Positions 48,321 to 58,435 of a stretch of DNA of 64,000 nucleotides are shown piece by piece (position 1 is the stretch's first letter; every line of letters begins with the position of its first letter). A model generated the notes under the pieces. That model worked only from the letters and a program-made list of their open reading frames with translations. It was not told the origin of the DNA and made no database searches. Both the position numbers and the translations under genes were made by a program. Origin of the DNA: Aselliscus stoliczkanus (Eukaryota > Chordata > Mammalia > Chiroptera > Hipposideridae). The stretch covers positions 183,449,678 through 183,513,677 of the forward strand of contig CM066728.1 in NCBI GenBank assembly GCA_033961575.1, written 5' to 3'.

Positions 48321-48722
48321 AAAGCCATCATTCTCAGTGCCTTTCCTAGGATCTACCATCTAGTACATATGCAAATGAGTAAGAACTTTAATAATAATAG
48401 AAGTTAGGCTAAACTAAGTCCTATTTATGCAGGCATAGCAAAGTATTCTGGGATGTCTTACAGGATTTAGTAAATTGTAAACTGTCAGATTCTTCTTCTT
48501 TTTCCAGTTGATATCTTAGATGTAATGGATTTCTGTCATAAGAGTTTTAAATTTAGATAAATTCAACTATAAGTGCAGAATGGGCAAGAGGATAGAGAGG
48601 AAGAATGATTATGAGTTTAAGGAGTTTAAGTAGCATAGCTGATAACACATGCCTTCCCACTGACAGACTATTTCAATCCTGACTCACAGTGGGAACACCT
48701 CCCCACAGAGTTTGCTCCTATT

Positions 48723-49080
48723 TTTTTTTTTTTAAGATTTTATTGGGGAATAGCCAAGTTGTTGCCCTTCAATCTTAGTTGTGTAGGGCACAGCAAACTC
48801 AGCTCCAAGTCCTGTCATGCTGCTCAGCTCAAGATGCTGAGTTCATTCTTAGTTGCAGGTGGTCATAGCCACCATCCCATGTGGGAGTCGAACCTGCAGT
48901 CTTGTTGTTAGGAGCATGTGCTCTCACCAGCTGAGCCATCCTGCCACCTGTTGGCAGCTCAGCGGCAGCTTAGCTCAGGCACAACTCACTAGCCCATGTG
49001 GGAATTGAAATGGTGATCCTGTTGCTCAGAGTTCGCACTCTTGAGCAAGCTCTTAACCAATTGAGCCACTCAGCTGGCCC
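48723..49080 (-). mobile_element. Dimeric tRNA-derived SINE
   Basis: On the minus strand two tRNA-like units lie in tandem: the first with AGTGGCTCAATTGG and an ATTTCAATTCCC B-box region, the second with GGATGGCTCAGCTGG and GGTTCGACTCCC. They are followed by CTACACAACTAAGATTGAAG, TATTCCCCAATAAAATCTT and an A tail. Short TSD TCCTATT at 48716-48722 and 49081-49087. Its first unit is the monomer at 8430-8606. Confidence 0.9.
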
Positions 49081-49089
49081 TCCTATTGT

Positions 49090-50090
49090 TTTAATGACAT
49101 GTTTAAAGTATGTTTTTTATACTACATATCCCCCCAATTCAAGCTCACTCAAATAACCATTGATTCATTCCAATGCTAGAGAAGAAAGATGTCAGCCTGA
49201 GTGAGAGATGGCATGTTTCTCTCCAATATGGCACCTTTCTAAGGTGTTACCAAGGGCATTATTGACTATGCATGATGAACTTAGTTGCAATATAATGTTT
49301 AACCTCCCTATACTTTTTTGCTTTTATTTTTTTGTAGTTCCTTTCATTTTTTACTTACCTTGACTATATTTTCTCTCTTTCCTTCACATAATCTCTGCAG
49401 GTGAGTTTTATCTGTTTCTTACCAGGGTTACTTAATGGCTATTGTTATTATTATTATCATTATTATTAAATGTCTTAGGTTGTGTCTGCAACTCAAATCG
49501 CTGTGTGTAATGTCTCTAATGGGCCTTGGTACTTAGGACATTATTTTTTTTAGGAATACCTAATACAGTTTTTGTGTTCCTAGAGTTGTATATGACAGTT
49601 TTACAGGTTAAAGTGAGCTCAACAGTATTTTTAATGTTATAATAATTAATCTTTGCTGCCTGACCCTTGCCTTTTTTTTATACTTCCAACACAAAGGATT
49701 AGTAGACTGTTAGCACAGTGGTCCAAGGCTCTGATCCACAACAAAATGCAAAGAACACAGAGCCAGTAAGATCCCATTATCAGTTATTTCCATCTCTGTG
49801 TGAATCAAGTGTGATCAGGACTAGAGGAAAAGGCCTAAGGGCTCTAGCAGTTTAGGGAGAAGCAGGCCTCTCTAAAAAGGCCTGGGATGGGCCAGCTTTC
49901 CAACTCACACCTTTCTGTAGTTTAACACCTGCTGTTTAACACCATCAGTCATTCTCACTCCATCCTCACTCCCATTTCTTTTGCCCTTCTTTCTTTTACT
50001 CTGTCAAATGTGATTTTCAGTTGCCTTTCCTTCAGGGCACTTGTTGGCTCTTTATGCCCACATACATTAATATGGGACAGTTTTTATTAA
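49090..50090. other. Unassigned non-coding stretch
   Basis: 49930-50060 may be an L2 piece ('ttcagttgcctttccttcagggcacttg'). Otherwise nothing recognisable. Confidence 0.4.
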
Positions 50091-50094
50091 TAAT

Positions 50095-50275
50095 AATGAC
50101 ACCAATGACTGCTTAAGATGTATTTAGTATAAGGATAAAAACTTTATAAGCATCTTTCATGTGCACAATAATTCTATAAGGAAAGTACTTTTTTCATGTT
50201 AAAGATGAAAAAAAAATAAAACATACACATACAGAGAAAGTAACTTTCCATATAATTTAGCAAATGGTGGAGCCA
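50095..50275 (-). repeat. MIR fragment
   Basis: Antisense MIR, weak: 'cacaataattctataaggaaagtac' then 'agagaaagtaactttccatataatttagcaaatggtggagcc'. Confidence 0.5.
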
Positions 50276-50360
50276 GATGAGCATCAGTATGTCTATATTG
50301 CCTGCGTTCTCTCCATTATCATATGCTGCCTTTGTACACTGTATATGTTTATAAATGTTT

Positions 50361-50410
50361 GTGTGTGTGTGAGAGAGAGCGAGAGAGAAAGAGAGAGCTT
50401 ATCTTATCTT

Positions 50411-50466
<56 letters not shown>
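50361..50466. repeat. Compound (TG)n(GA)n and (TATC)n microsatellite
   Basis: A TG/GA tract at 50361-50398 is followed by about 13 TATC units at 50412-50466. Confidence 0.97.
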
Positions 50467-50468
<2 letters not shown>

Positions 50469-50469
50469 T

Positions 50470-51400
50470 TAAAGCCATGGCTGACTTCCAGAGTTTATGC
50501 AGTGCTTGAAAACTAATGTTGCCAGTTCTTTCACTGCAAATGTGCCCAGCTCCCAACACCCATGACTTGAAATTTTACAAGTTGCAATTTACACAATTGG
50601 TGCATTCTTCTCTGATAATAGTTTCTGCAAATGAAACAGAACTTTATAGCATTTTATTTTTCAAATGAAGGATTTCCAGGGCCGGCCATGGCTGTACTCC
50701 TCGCTGGCTGGTCTTTACACTGACACTGTTTTCTTTAACATTATCTGCTCCTTCCTATAAGGAACAATGCCCTTTTATATTGTGCCCATTGAAGCAGTTT
50801 CTCATTTCTGAAATTGTAACGCCTTATAACGTGGAAAAAAGAGGGGAGGAAAGGCCCTATGGTGATTTAAGATGATGATTCTGGATTGAAGCATCTTGGT
50901 ACTTAAAAGAACACTATATTTCATAGTGTATTTGCAGAAATGCCTCATGGCACAAACTCTTATTTCATGTCCTTGAAAGCCAGTGGGGTAACAGAGTTTC
51001 TGTTTCACTGCCTATCTAATCAATAATCTTGTGACTTTTTGGAATTGCCATCAGTCTTGTGATACATTTTTACTGTCTTGAGGTACAGTGACTAATACCT
51101 ACATGTATATATTTTTGTCTCCCTCAACTATGAATTATTTTAAAAATATTTCTACAGGTGCTTACATTTATTTATATAAAACATTTCTGTTATTCCATTG
51201 GAGACATAAATAAATCAATTTCACTGGAAAGATATGTTTGGAATTTAGTGTAACTTCCCTTGGGCTTGGCTTTTAACTCAACATACAATCATAGGGCACT
51301 AGTTATGTGGCAGGCAATATATACAGTAGGCACTGTTTAGAAAGATGAGTGAGATATGGACACTGACTTTCCAGAGCTCACAGTATTTTGGCTTGAAATG
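50470..51400. other. Unassigned non-coding stretch
   Basis: No nameable repeat and no coding pattern. Confidence 0.5.
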
Positions 51401-51404
51401 GTGG

Positions 51405-51640
51405 TTAAGAGCATAGATTTTTGTCACCAATCTGTCTTAGTTTGAATCTTCTCCTTAAACCTTGCTTGATGTCAGACAATTTATTTTACTTTCTGTGTAC
51501 CCATGATCTCATCTGAAACATGGAGATGATGATAAATGTCACCCCAAGACTTATGTGAAGATTAAATGAGTGAATACATGTAAAGCACTTAAGAGTGGTG
51601 TCAGACACATACATCTCAAAAGTTGGGTTTTGTTATTACC
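51405..51640 (+). repeat. MIR
   Basis: Sense MIR: 'ggtggttaagagcatagattt', 'gatctcatctgaaacatggagatgatgat', 'gaagattaaatgagtgaatacatgtaaagcactt'. Confidence 0.85.
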
Positions 51641-51699
51641 CATTAATGGCATTACCATTATTATTACATGAGCCACCAACAGGTAAATATTGTAATACT

Positions 51700-52970
51700 T
51701 TACATTAAGTACAAAATAGAAATGTGTTCAAGAGGGAGTACAAAACTCCTTCAGGGGCTGTCAAGGAAGCTTTGAAAGGAGATAAGACTTGAAGTTCTTG
51801 AGGAAGATATAATATTTCACTAGACTTTCAAGGAAAGTGATAAGTCACTCCAAGGCAGCAGAAATAGCATTTGAAAAAGCAGGAAGGGTTGAGAAAGTAA
51901 GCCCCATTCAGCAAAGTGTGATTGGGGTCATGTGGGGAATTGGTGGTGAGTAGAATGTAAAGGATAAGGTCACAGAGAGCCCTGGGTGATACACTAAGAA
52001 TTTAAGCCTTAATCATGTTGGCATTGGAAACCATGAAAGGATTTTTTAAAAAGGAACTAATGTGATCAGATTTATATTTTAGAAATGTTATCCTAGCACC
52101 AACATACAGATTAGAATGTGGATGGGGAAGGCCCAGAAGGCGTATGTAATTGGTCATATCAGAGCCGATCAGGCCCTCAAGACTGGCTGTGGAAATGGAA
52201 TAAAGGGAACACATCTGAGACATATTTAAGAGACTGAATTGACAGTGCTAGGGGAATCATTTGGCTGAAAAGGGACAATAGAGGAAGGGAAGGGTTTGGA
52301 ATGATGCTCAAGTAAGTTGATGTTTTGGATCATTGGGTAAATGGCAGTGCTATTAGTAGAAACAAGGAACAGATATGAAGAGCAGAACAGAGACACTATG
52401 GTGCATGAGGATAAAACTGTGCAATCATCACCTCATTGGCTGGTGGAGAAAGAAACACCAGGAAAGATGGCATATAAGAAATACAGTAATACCTTGGTTT
52501 GCGAGCATATTCGTTCCAGAAACAAACTACTTCTATTGCAAGACATAGCTTGCCACTTTAAAATGTATTAGAAATGTTTGCTCGTCTTGCAGAACACTTG
52601 CAAAACAAGTTACTCACAATCCAAGGTTTTACTGTATATAAGAAATAGGGGAGGAACCAAGTGTTACAGAATCTAAGGAAGAAACAAGAAAGATTTGTTA
52701 CAAAATTAGGAAGTTATTGGTGATCTTAGTGAATATATTCTGAAGGTATGAAGAATGAAAGTCAAAGAAGTGAAGACAATAAAGATTATTATCGAGTAGC
52801 TTGGCTCTGGAGGGATATAGAAATAAGGAGTTCTCCCCTCCCCTTAGGAAAATAGACTTGAGAACTTACTAAGGGGAAAGAGTCACCAGAAGAAGAAACA
52901 GATAAAAGAAATAGAGGGAATAAAGAATTTCTTTGAGATGAAAATAGATCTAGAAACAGAGTATAAAAGG
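51700..52970 (-). mobile_element. L2-like element with MITE inserted
   Basis: Antisense L2-type text: 'gatcagatttatattttagaaatgttatcc', 'gccctgggtgatacactaagaatttaagcc', 'ccatgaaaggattttttaaaaagg'. Interrupted by the MITE at 52484-52634. Diverged and edges approximate. Confidence 0.5.
52484..52634. mobile_element. Tc1/mariner-type MITE (151 bp)
   Basis: Ends CAGTAATACCTTGGTTTGCG and, reversed, CAGTAAAACCTTGGATTGTG match at 17 of 20, flanked by TA on both sides. No coding capacity. Confidence 0.82.
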
Positions 52971-53009
52971 ATTAATTTTCAACAAGAGGAAGGAAATGTA
53001 CACGAAGTG

Positions 53010-53140
53010 GAAATAGCATTGGACTTGAACGCAGAGCTTGAGTTCTCTTTTAGCAAATTCTAGAATTTTTAACTTAAAGAAGACACTTATCTTCTGAGTC
53101 TCCACTTTATTCATCTGTCAATGAGAATGGCACCTGAGCA
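53010..53140 (+). repeat. MIR fragment
   Basis: Sense MIR, diverged: 'attggacttgaacgcagagcttgagttc', 'tatcttctgagtctccactttattcatctgtcaatgagaatgg'. Confidence 0.6.
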
Positions 53141-53162
53141 ATACAGTTTTTTTTTCTTTTTG

Positions 53163-53310
53163 AGGGCTGGCCGAGTGGCGCGGTGGTTGAACCCTGGCTT
53201 GGGAAGCCAGCGGCCCCAGTTCAGGTCCCACATATGAGGGCCAGTGACACTGCCCTCAAAAAAAAACACAAAAAAACCCAAAAATCAATCAATCAATCAA
53301 TAAATAAATA
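53163..53310 (+). mobile_element. Short tRNA-headed SINE (head-only) with complex A-rich tail
   Basis: AGGGCTGGCCGAGTGGCGCG head, CAGTTCAGGTCCC, ends GACACTGCCCTC, followed by an A-rich tail and (ATCA)n/(AATA)n units to about 53310. No clear TSD. Confidence 0.88.
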
Positions 53311-53970
53311 AAGTTCTATGATAATATAGTTTGCATACCATAGAATTTATCCATTTAAAGTGCACAATTCAATAGTTTTTAGTATATTGATTGTATCGTG
53401 CAAGAATCACCATAATCTAATTTTAGAACATTTTCATTACCTGAAAGCAACACTATAGTCATTGTCAATCACTACCTATCTTCCCCATCTTTTCTCACCT
53501 CACCGCCAGCCCTAGGTAAATACTCATCCGCTATCCTTCAATATAGATTTATCTATTGTGTAAATTTTATATAAGTGGAATCATAACTTGTAGTTTTTTG
53601 TGACTGGTTTCTTTTACTTAGCCTAATGTTTTCAAGATTCATCTATGTTGTAGCATGCATCTATACTTCATTCCTTTTTATATCCAAATCATATTTCATT
53701 GTATGGATACACTATATTTTGATTTCCATTCGTTAGTTGATGGATATTTGGATTATTTCTACTTTTTTAATATTATGAATAATAATGCTATGAACATCTA
53801 TGTACAACTTTCTATGTGGACATATGTTGTCATTTCTCTTGAGCAGAATCCTAGGAGTGGAATTGCTCTGTATGGAAATTTTGCATTCACATGGCAATTC
53901 TGTTTAACATTTTGGGAAACTACCAAACTGTTTTCCAAAGTACTATTCTAAATTCTCATCAACAAGATTC
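53311..53970 (-). mobile_element. L1 fragment (3' region)
   Basis: Antisense L1M text: 'tttaaagtgcacaattcaatag', 'catgttgtagcatgcatc'-like, 'tcattccttttta...catttcattgtatggatacac', 'ttgatggatatttggattatttc', 'ggagtggaattgctctg', 'accaaactgttttccaaag'. The frame at 53655-53951 is spurious. Confidence 0.8.
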
Positions 53971-54334
53971 TGATGAGGACTCAAAGATTGAGTCAAAAGA
54001 ATAGTCAGAGGAATAAGTAAATACTGAAGTATGACACCCATACTTTAATTATCTTGTTTTGTCTAACTCCTCCCAGAAAGCAAGAAGTAAAGAAATATTT
54101 AGTGTACATTAAAGACAAACAAATGAACAAACAAACAAACTCCAGGTCATCCTGTGGGTTTCTTTATGTATTTCCCAGATTTAATGTTTGTGGCTTATGA
54201 GTGCATTTTTTGCCAGTAAGTCTCTAGTGATGCCGTGAATGAGTGTGAGTCTGATATATTTAACTCTCTAGTTAGCTATTTTTTTCTCCATGATTATTAC
54301 ATTTTATTTAAAGGTTTTAGAAGATGAGTGGCAG

Positions 54335-54735
54335 GGTGGGCCAAGAGGTGCATTGGTTAGGAGTTGGCTTGGGATGCCAGCTCTGAGCAGCAGGGTCCCA
54401 GTTTGGATCCCTGATGTGGGCCAGTGACGCTGCACCCTTTACAACTAAGATGGTGAACAACAGCTCGACCTGGAGCTGGGCTGTCATTAGTCTCCAGAGA
54501 CAGTGTAGGCTGAAGTGGGGCTAGCTGGCAGCTGGCGTGAGCTGCGGTGAGCTGCAATGAGTGGCCATCCAATGGCTGGTGAGTGACTGCCTCACCCGGG
54601 AACAGTGCAATGATCACAGTACCAACATGGGCCAGTGAAGCGATGTTCTCCACAACTAGACTGAAGAAGAAAAGGACAGCAACTTGTCTGTTCCCCTTCC
54701 CTAATTCCCCAACAAAATCTTTAAAAAAAAAAAAG
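54335..54735 (+). mobile_element. Long tRNA-headed SINE
   Basis: TSD GAAGATGA[G/A]TGGCAG at 54320-54334 and 54736-54750 (14 of 15). Head GGTGGGCCAAGAGGTGCATT, B-box region CAGTTTGGATCCC, full body and AACAAAATCTTT end plus A tail. Confidence 0.93.
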
Positions 54736-54750
54736 GAAGATGAATGGCAG

Positions 54751-55201
54751 AACTCACAAAAGTTACCCAAATCATAAAAGAACAGAAAGTTGGGGAACTT
54801 TTTTTAACAAGAGTGAATATCAAAATAGCTTTAAGGAAGATGACACATTATGTTTCTTAAGTTGTTGAAGAGCACAAAAGAAGGCTTAAGAGTTGAAGAA
54901 TAAAAGTTATATGTATAAATATGCTAAAGAATACATTGAACCAAACAAAAACAAATGAGGAAAAATATACTGTCTTATATGTTAAATCTTGTCATAAATG
55001 AACATCATTTCTATGGGACTCTATTTTTTTTTTAGTCTTACTAATGAGTTTATTCTACATTTATTTGGGACATTGGCATTCTCCTCTCAAGAAATGAAAA
55101 AGCATTGGTGTCCCATTCCCTCTCTTACCCCCAATGGCCAAGTAAGTCCCTGCTATAAGGGCATTTCTGTTGCTTCTGAAATCTGGAAATAAACAATGAT
55201 G

Positions 55202-55203
<2 letters not shown>
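54751..55203. other. Unassigned non-coding stretch
   Basis: AT-rich sequence leading to the A-rich tail of the retrocopy. Nothing recognisable. Confidence 0.5.
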
Positions 55204-55270
<67 letters not shown>

Positions 55271-55286
55271 TTTTTCTTTCTTTCTT
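55204..55286. repeat. (TTTC)n microsatellite at the retrocopy 3' tail
   Basis: About 20 TTTC units with one TTTTT interruption. On the minus strand it is (GAAA)n exactly where the DCN 3' UTR ends, so it probably grew from the poly(A) tail. Confidence 0.95.
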
Positions 55287-56972
55287 GAAGGAGAACTTGT
55301 GAATTGATTTTTTTAAAATAATGACATTACCAAAAATTTTACATAGCCTGTATTATATTTACATAGTAAAATGAGGCTTTTCCAGTAATAATGGAGATTA
55401 ACACAGAGCTAGAGTTTGATGTTTAACTTTATGTCAAAAGGCATTATCTACTCTGAGTTACAGAAGATTGATACTTTCTAAACTTGATTCCTTCTGGAGA
55501 TTAAAAAAGAAAAGCTTTACTAATTGTTAGCATATATATTTACTCCAAATTTTACATTTAGCGAAATAAGAATATCTTCAATAGCTCAGTTAACAGCAAC
55601 GGAAAGCTTCAAAAAAGGATTCTGAAAATGGCAGGTGATTTTTTAATTTTTATTTTTATTGTAGGCAATTATTTGAACTGCATAATTTGGCTTTATGCAT
55701 AATAAGTCATTTTGGAAAACATCAACATTGCAGTTATGTTTCCAACATCTAGCTTTCATTTTCTTTCTACCCCCTCACCCAAGCAATGACATTAATGGGA
55801 TTTTGCTAGGTTATAAAAATGAGGGCTTTCTTGGAGGTTACTTGAAGTTTCTGAGCTGAATGGCAGAGTGCACAGACCCAACGGAAAGTGGATAAATGGA
55901 CCTCCCGATATTGGACTGTGTTGCTGAACAGGCTCAAACCTGAAGCCTTTTTGGTGTTGTATCCAGGTGAGCAGAAGTTGTTAGACCCAGTTGCAGAGAT
56001 ATTGTTGTTATGAAGGTAGACAGCCTGGGTATACTTATGCTTTGCCAGCCCACCAGCCAGTTTGTTGTTGTTCAAGTTAAGTTCCCTAAAAGGAGAAGTG
56101 TTGGCCAGAGAGCCATTGTCAACAGCAGAGATGCTGTTGAAACCCAGTACCAACTTAGCAAAATTATTCAGTCCTTTCAGGCTAGCTGCATTAACTTTGG
56201 TGATTTTGTTGCCATCAAGATGTAATTCAGTAAGGAAAGGAGGAAGACCTTGAGGTCATTTTGGTGTCAGCAATGTGGATATAGGAGATTGTCTTCATTG
56301 TCTGGAAGGCTCCATCTTCAATTCCTGAGCTTTTCAGTGGGTTGGTGCCCAGTTCTATAATGATCATCTGGTTCAGTCCATTGAACACAGATTTCTGCAC
56401 TTGATGATCTTGTTCTAATGGATATGCAGCCCCTGGACAGTTTGGGGCATTTTTTTTTTCCTGGCAATTCCTTCAGGTGATTTTTTGGACAGATACAGTT
56501 GTTCCAGTTTCACCAAAGGTGTAAATGCGCCCGGGCTGATTTTGTTATTTTGTTGTTAACAAGAATCAATGCATGAAGGTTCTTTAGGTTCTTAAAGTCC
56601 CCATTTGATTTTGGTTATTTTGGGTTTGTTTTGCAGTTCCAGCTGTGTAGTTTCAGGTGGAAGATCACTTGGCACTTTGTCCAGACCCAAATCAGAACAC
56701 TGGACAGCTAGAAGATGGTATTGACAACAGAAAGGACACGCATTCCCATAGGCTCTAGGTAAGGAGAGCGCTCTTCTGGGCCTATCCCAGAAACCTCGTC
56801 TTCTAGCATTAAGCCAAATAAGCCTCTCTGTTGAAAAGGGCTGGCCCTGGAAACTTGAGCAAGCAGGAGGAAGATGATAGATGACTTCATGATTTGCTTC
56901 GTGTACTTTCACAACCAAGGAATGTTTTAATCTGGGGATTTGCCACAGGAGCCCTCAAAGCAGAGATGTAAT
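55287..56972 (-). pseudogene. DCN: Decorin processed pseudogene
   Basis: Decorin is a secreted small leucine-rich proteoglycan that binds collagen. This is an intronless, decayed copy. The start codon is at 56888-56890; the frame opens with [20 protein letters not shown], a signal peptide and propeptide resembling decorin. A second frame gives [20 protein letters not shown], the cysteine-rich cap and first leucine-rich repeat. A third (55838-56153) gives [14 protein letters not shown] and [15 protein letters not shown], the last repeats and C-terminal ear. The stop aligns at 55838-55840. The span of about 1,053 bp is close to the 359-codon parent. There are several frameshifts and in-frame stops. 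The 3' UTR follows to about 55290 and the 5' UTR reaches about 56972. No function expected. Confidence 0.93.
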
Positions 56973-56998
56973 GATGCCATTTCTTTTGATATTTATGC
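56973..56998 (+). other. Short apparently inverted EEF2 3' UTR piece at the chimera junction
   Basis: Between the DCN 5' UTR and the EEF2 3' UTR lie about 26 bp that, on the plus strand, read TGATGCCATTTCTTTTGATA and on. This resembles the next stretch of the EEF2 3' UTR as I remember it in human mRNA, but in the opposite orientation to the surrounding EEF2 copy. It rests on memory of the UTR. Confidence 0.45.
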
Positions 56999-58435
56999 TG
57001 AGCAATGGCACACAGTGGGCTGCCAGAAACCTATTAGGTGGAACATACTGTATCTGGGCAGTTCAAGGTGAGAGGAGAATGTGAGAGTTTGTTGCTGTGG
57101 ATTGATCCTTGGGTTGGCCCGATGCGATGCAGGTGCTGCACTGAGTCCCTCCCCCCCACCCCCTCCCACCCCCCAGCCAAGGGAAGGTGACACGTGTGTG
57201 GAGGGCTGCCTACAATCTGTCCAGGAAGTTGTCGCGGCTGGAATGCCTGCCTTTAGGCCTTTGCACATGCGCATCTCCACCACCACATGGCTAGGGCACC
57301 AGTTGTCGTACGCATCTCTGAGCAGGATCTGCCAGTAGTTGAACACATACTGTGAGAAGGAGGCCTGGACACCTGTGTGGGACCTCAGATTGGAGGTAAA
57401 GCCAAAGGGCTCGTTGACGGGCAGATTGTCTTTCATGATAAACATGGGGGGGGGCTGGAGGAGGTGAGAGGGGCAGCCAACTGGGACTCAGGACACGGTA
57501 GATAGCACCCATCACTTGTTCTGGACATTGCATCTCTATACGGTGTGGGCTCTAGGAGGCAAAGCTGGCGGTAGGCATGCAGGGATAGAGGCAGTGCAGG
57601 CCGTGGGACTGACCTGGGTGGTGTCTGTGTGCAGCTCTACACCACGGACCTTGTAGTGCACACCCCACACATTCTCCACGAGTGGAAGTGGAAGTTCCTA
57701 GTGGAAGCCAGCCTCCACCCTGCCCTGCCCTTGATTTCGCTGAGGTACTGCACATCCTTGGTGATGTTTGTGAGGACAATAGGGCCAGTGCCATCAGGGC
57801 CAAAACACTAGACCCTCACTCGTACTGATAGCCCAGTCGTGGGCATTGTTGGAGCACCCTGCAGTGGAGACACCTTACCCTTGAGGATGTCCTAGGCCAG
57901 GCTGATGGGGAAGGGCTGTGCCTTCAAGTACAGCCGACTGTGTGTGTTGGAGGACTTGGATAGGCAGAGCAATGTTCCACTCCTCGCAGGTGGTTTCAGG
58001 GCAGGAGAAGACTAAATGGGATTTCCTGATGGGAATGTAAGCGTGGTCCTCCTTTGAGTCCTTCAAGCAGATCTCCAGGTGTAGCTCACAGGTCCCTGGG
58101 ATGATGTGCCCTTCAGTGATGCACTGTACCATAGGGTCCGATTTGGCCAGGAGCTTCAGACCCTCTACCAGCATGGGCAAGTTGGCCAGCTTCTTGGGAT
58201 CCACCCTGTTGAAGGCGTTCATGCTGAATTTTATAACCTGCAGGTTGTGAGCATGCTTGAATGTGGTGACGGTGTTGGTCTTCAACAAGAACTGGTCAGC
58301 ACCCACCAGAATTGCATGTTACTGCCCGGCATGTGTATGATGGACTCCAGGTAATGGCCTATCATAAGGATTGTTCTCTCAATTGCCTACAGGTACAAAT
58401 CCTCTTTTTCCCTTGGTGTATGGTTGGGGGTGTGT
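56999..58435 (-). pseudogene. EEF2: EEF2 processed pseudogene, 5'-truncated
   Basis: EEF2 is the GTPase that drives ribosome translocation. Only the C-terminal half remains, from an EDLYL motif (about 58395-58411) to the stop at 57210-57212, with a 3' UTR to about 56999. Recognisable segments include [78 protein letters not shown] (by frame reading), [20 protein letters not shown] and a GIPA...DNFLDRL-type end. The GTP-binding G domain is absent. The loop that carries the diphthamide histidine is garbled near 57615-57635 (LHTDTTQ where LHADAIHRGGGQ is expected). Many frameshifts and stops. Higher GC than the surroundings, as expected from the parent gene. Confidence 0.93.

Larger units (their letters stand above)
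55204..58435 (-). mobile_element. Chimeric EEF2-DCN processed retrocopy
   Basis: On the minus strand it reads as the C-terminal half of EEF2 coding sequence, the EEF2 stop, about 200 bp of EEF2 3' UTR, about 80 bp of DCN 5' UTR, the DCN coding region without introns, about 540 bp of DCN 3' UTR, then a degenerate (GAAA)n tail. Both parts have the same orientation and no poly(A) lies between them. The single tail and 5' truncation are typical of L1-mediated insertion. Possible but weak TSD around 55193-55203 and 58437-58448. An alternative is two independent insertions at one site. Confidence 0.75.

Noticed and set aside
48154..48363. tRNA gene suggested by A/B-box motifs
   Set aside because: The motifs belong to SINE heads with TSDs and A tails; no complete cloverleaf was supported. 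The same applies to the other SINE heads.
50404..50466. CRISPR-like regular repeat
   Set aside because: A pure TATC microsatellite without spacers, in a mammalian genome.
57081..57338. Plus-strand frame opposite EEF2
   Set aside because: Antisense shadow of the EEF2 pseudogene.
57000..58435. Functional EEF2 or DCN gene
   Set aside because: No introns, multiple frameshifts and stops, missing G domain in EEF2, and an A-rich tail: processed pseudogenes.
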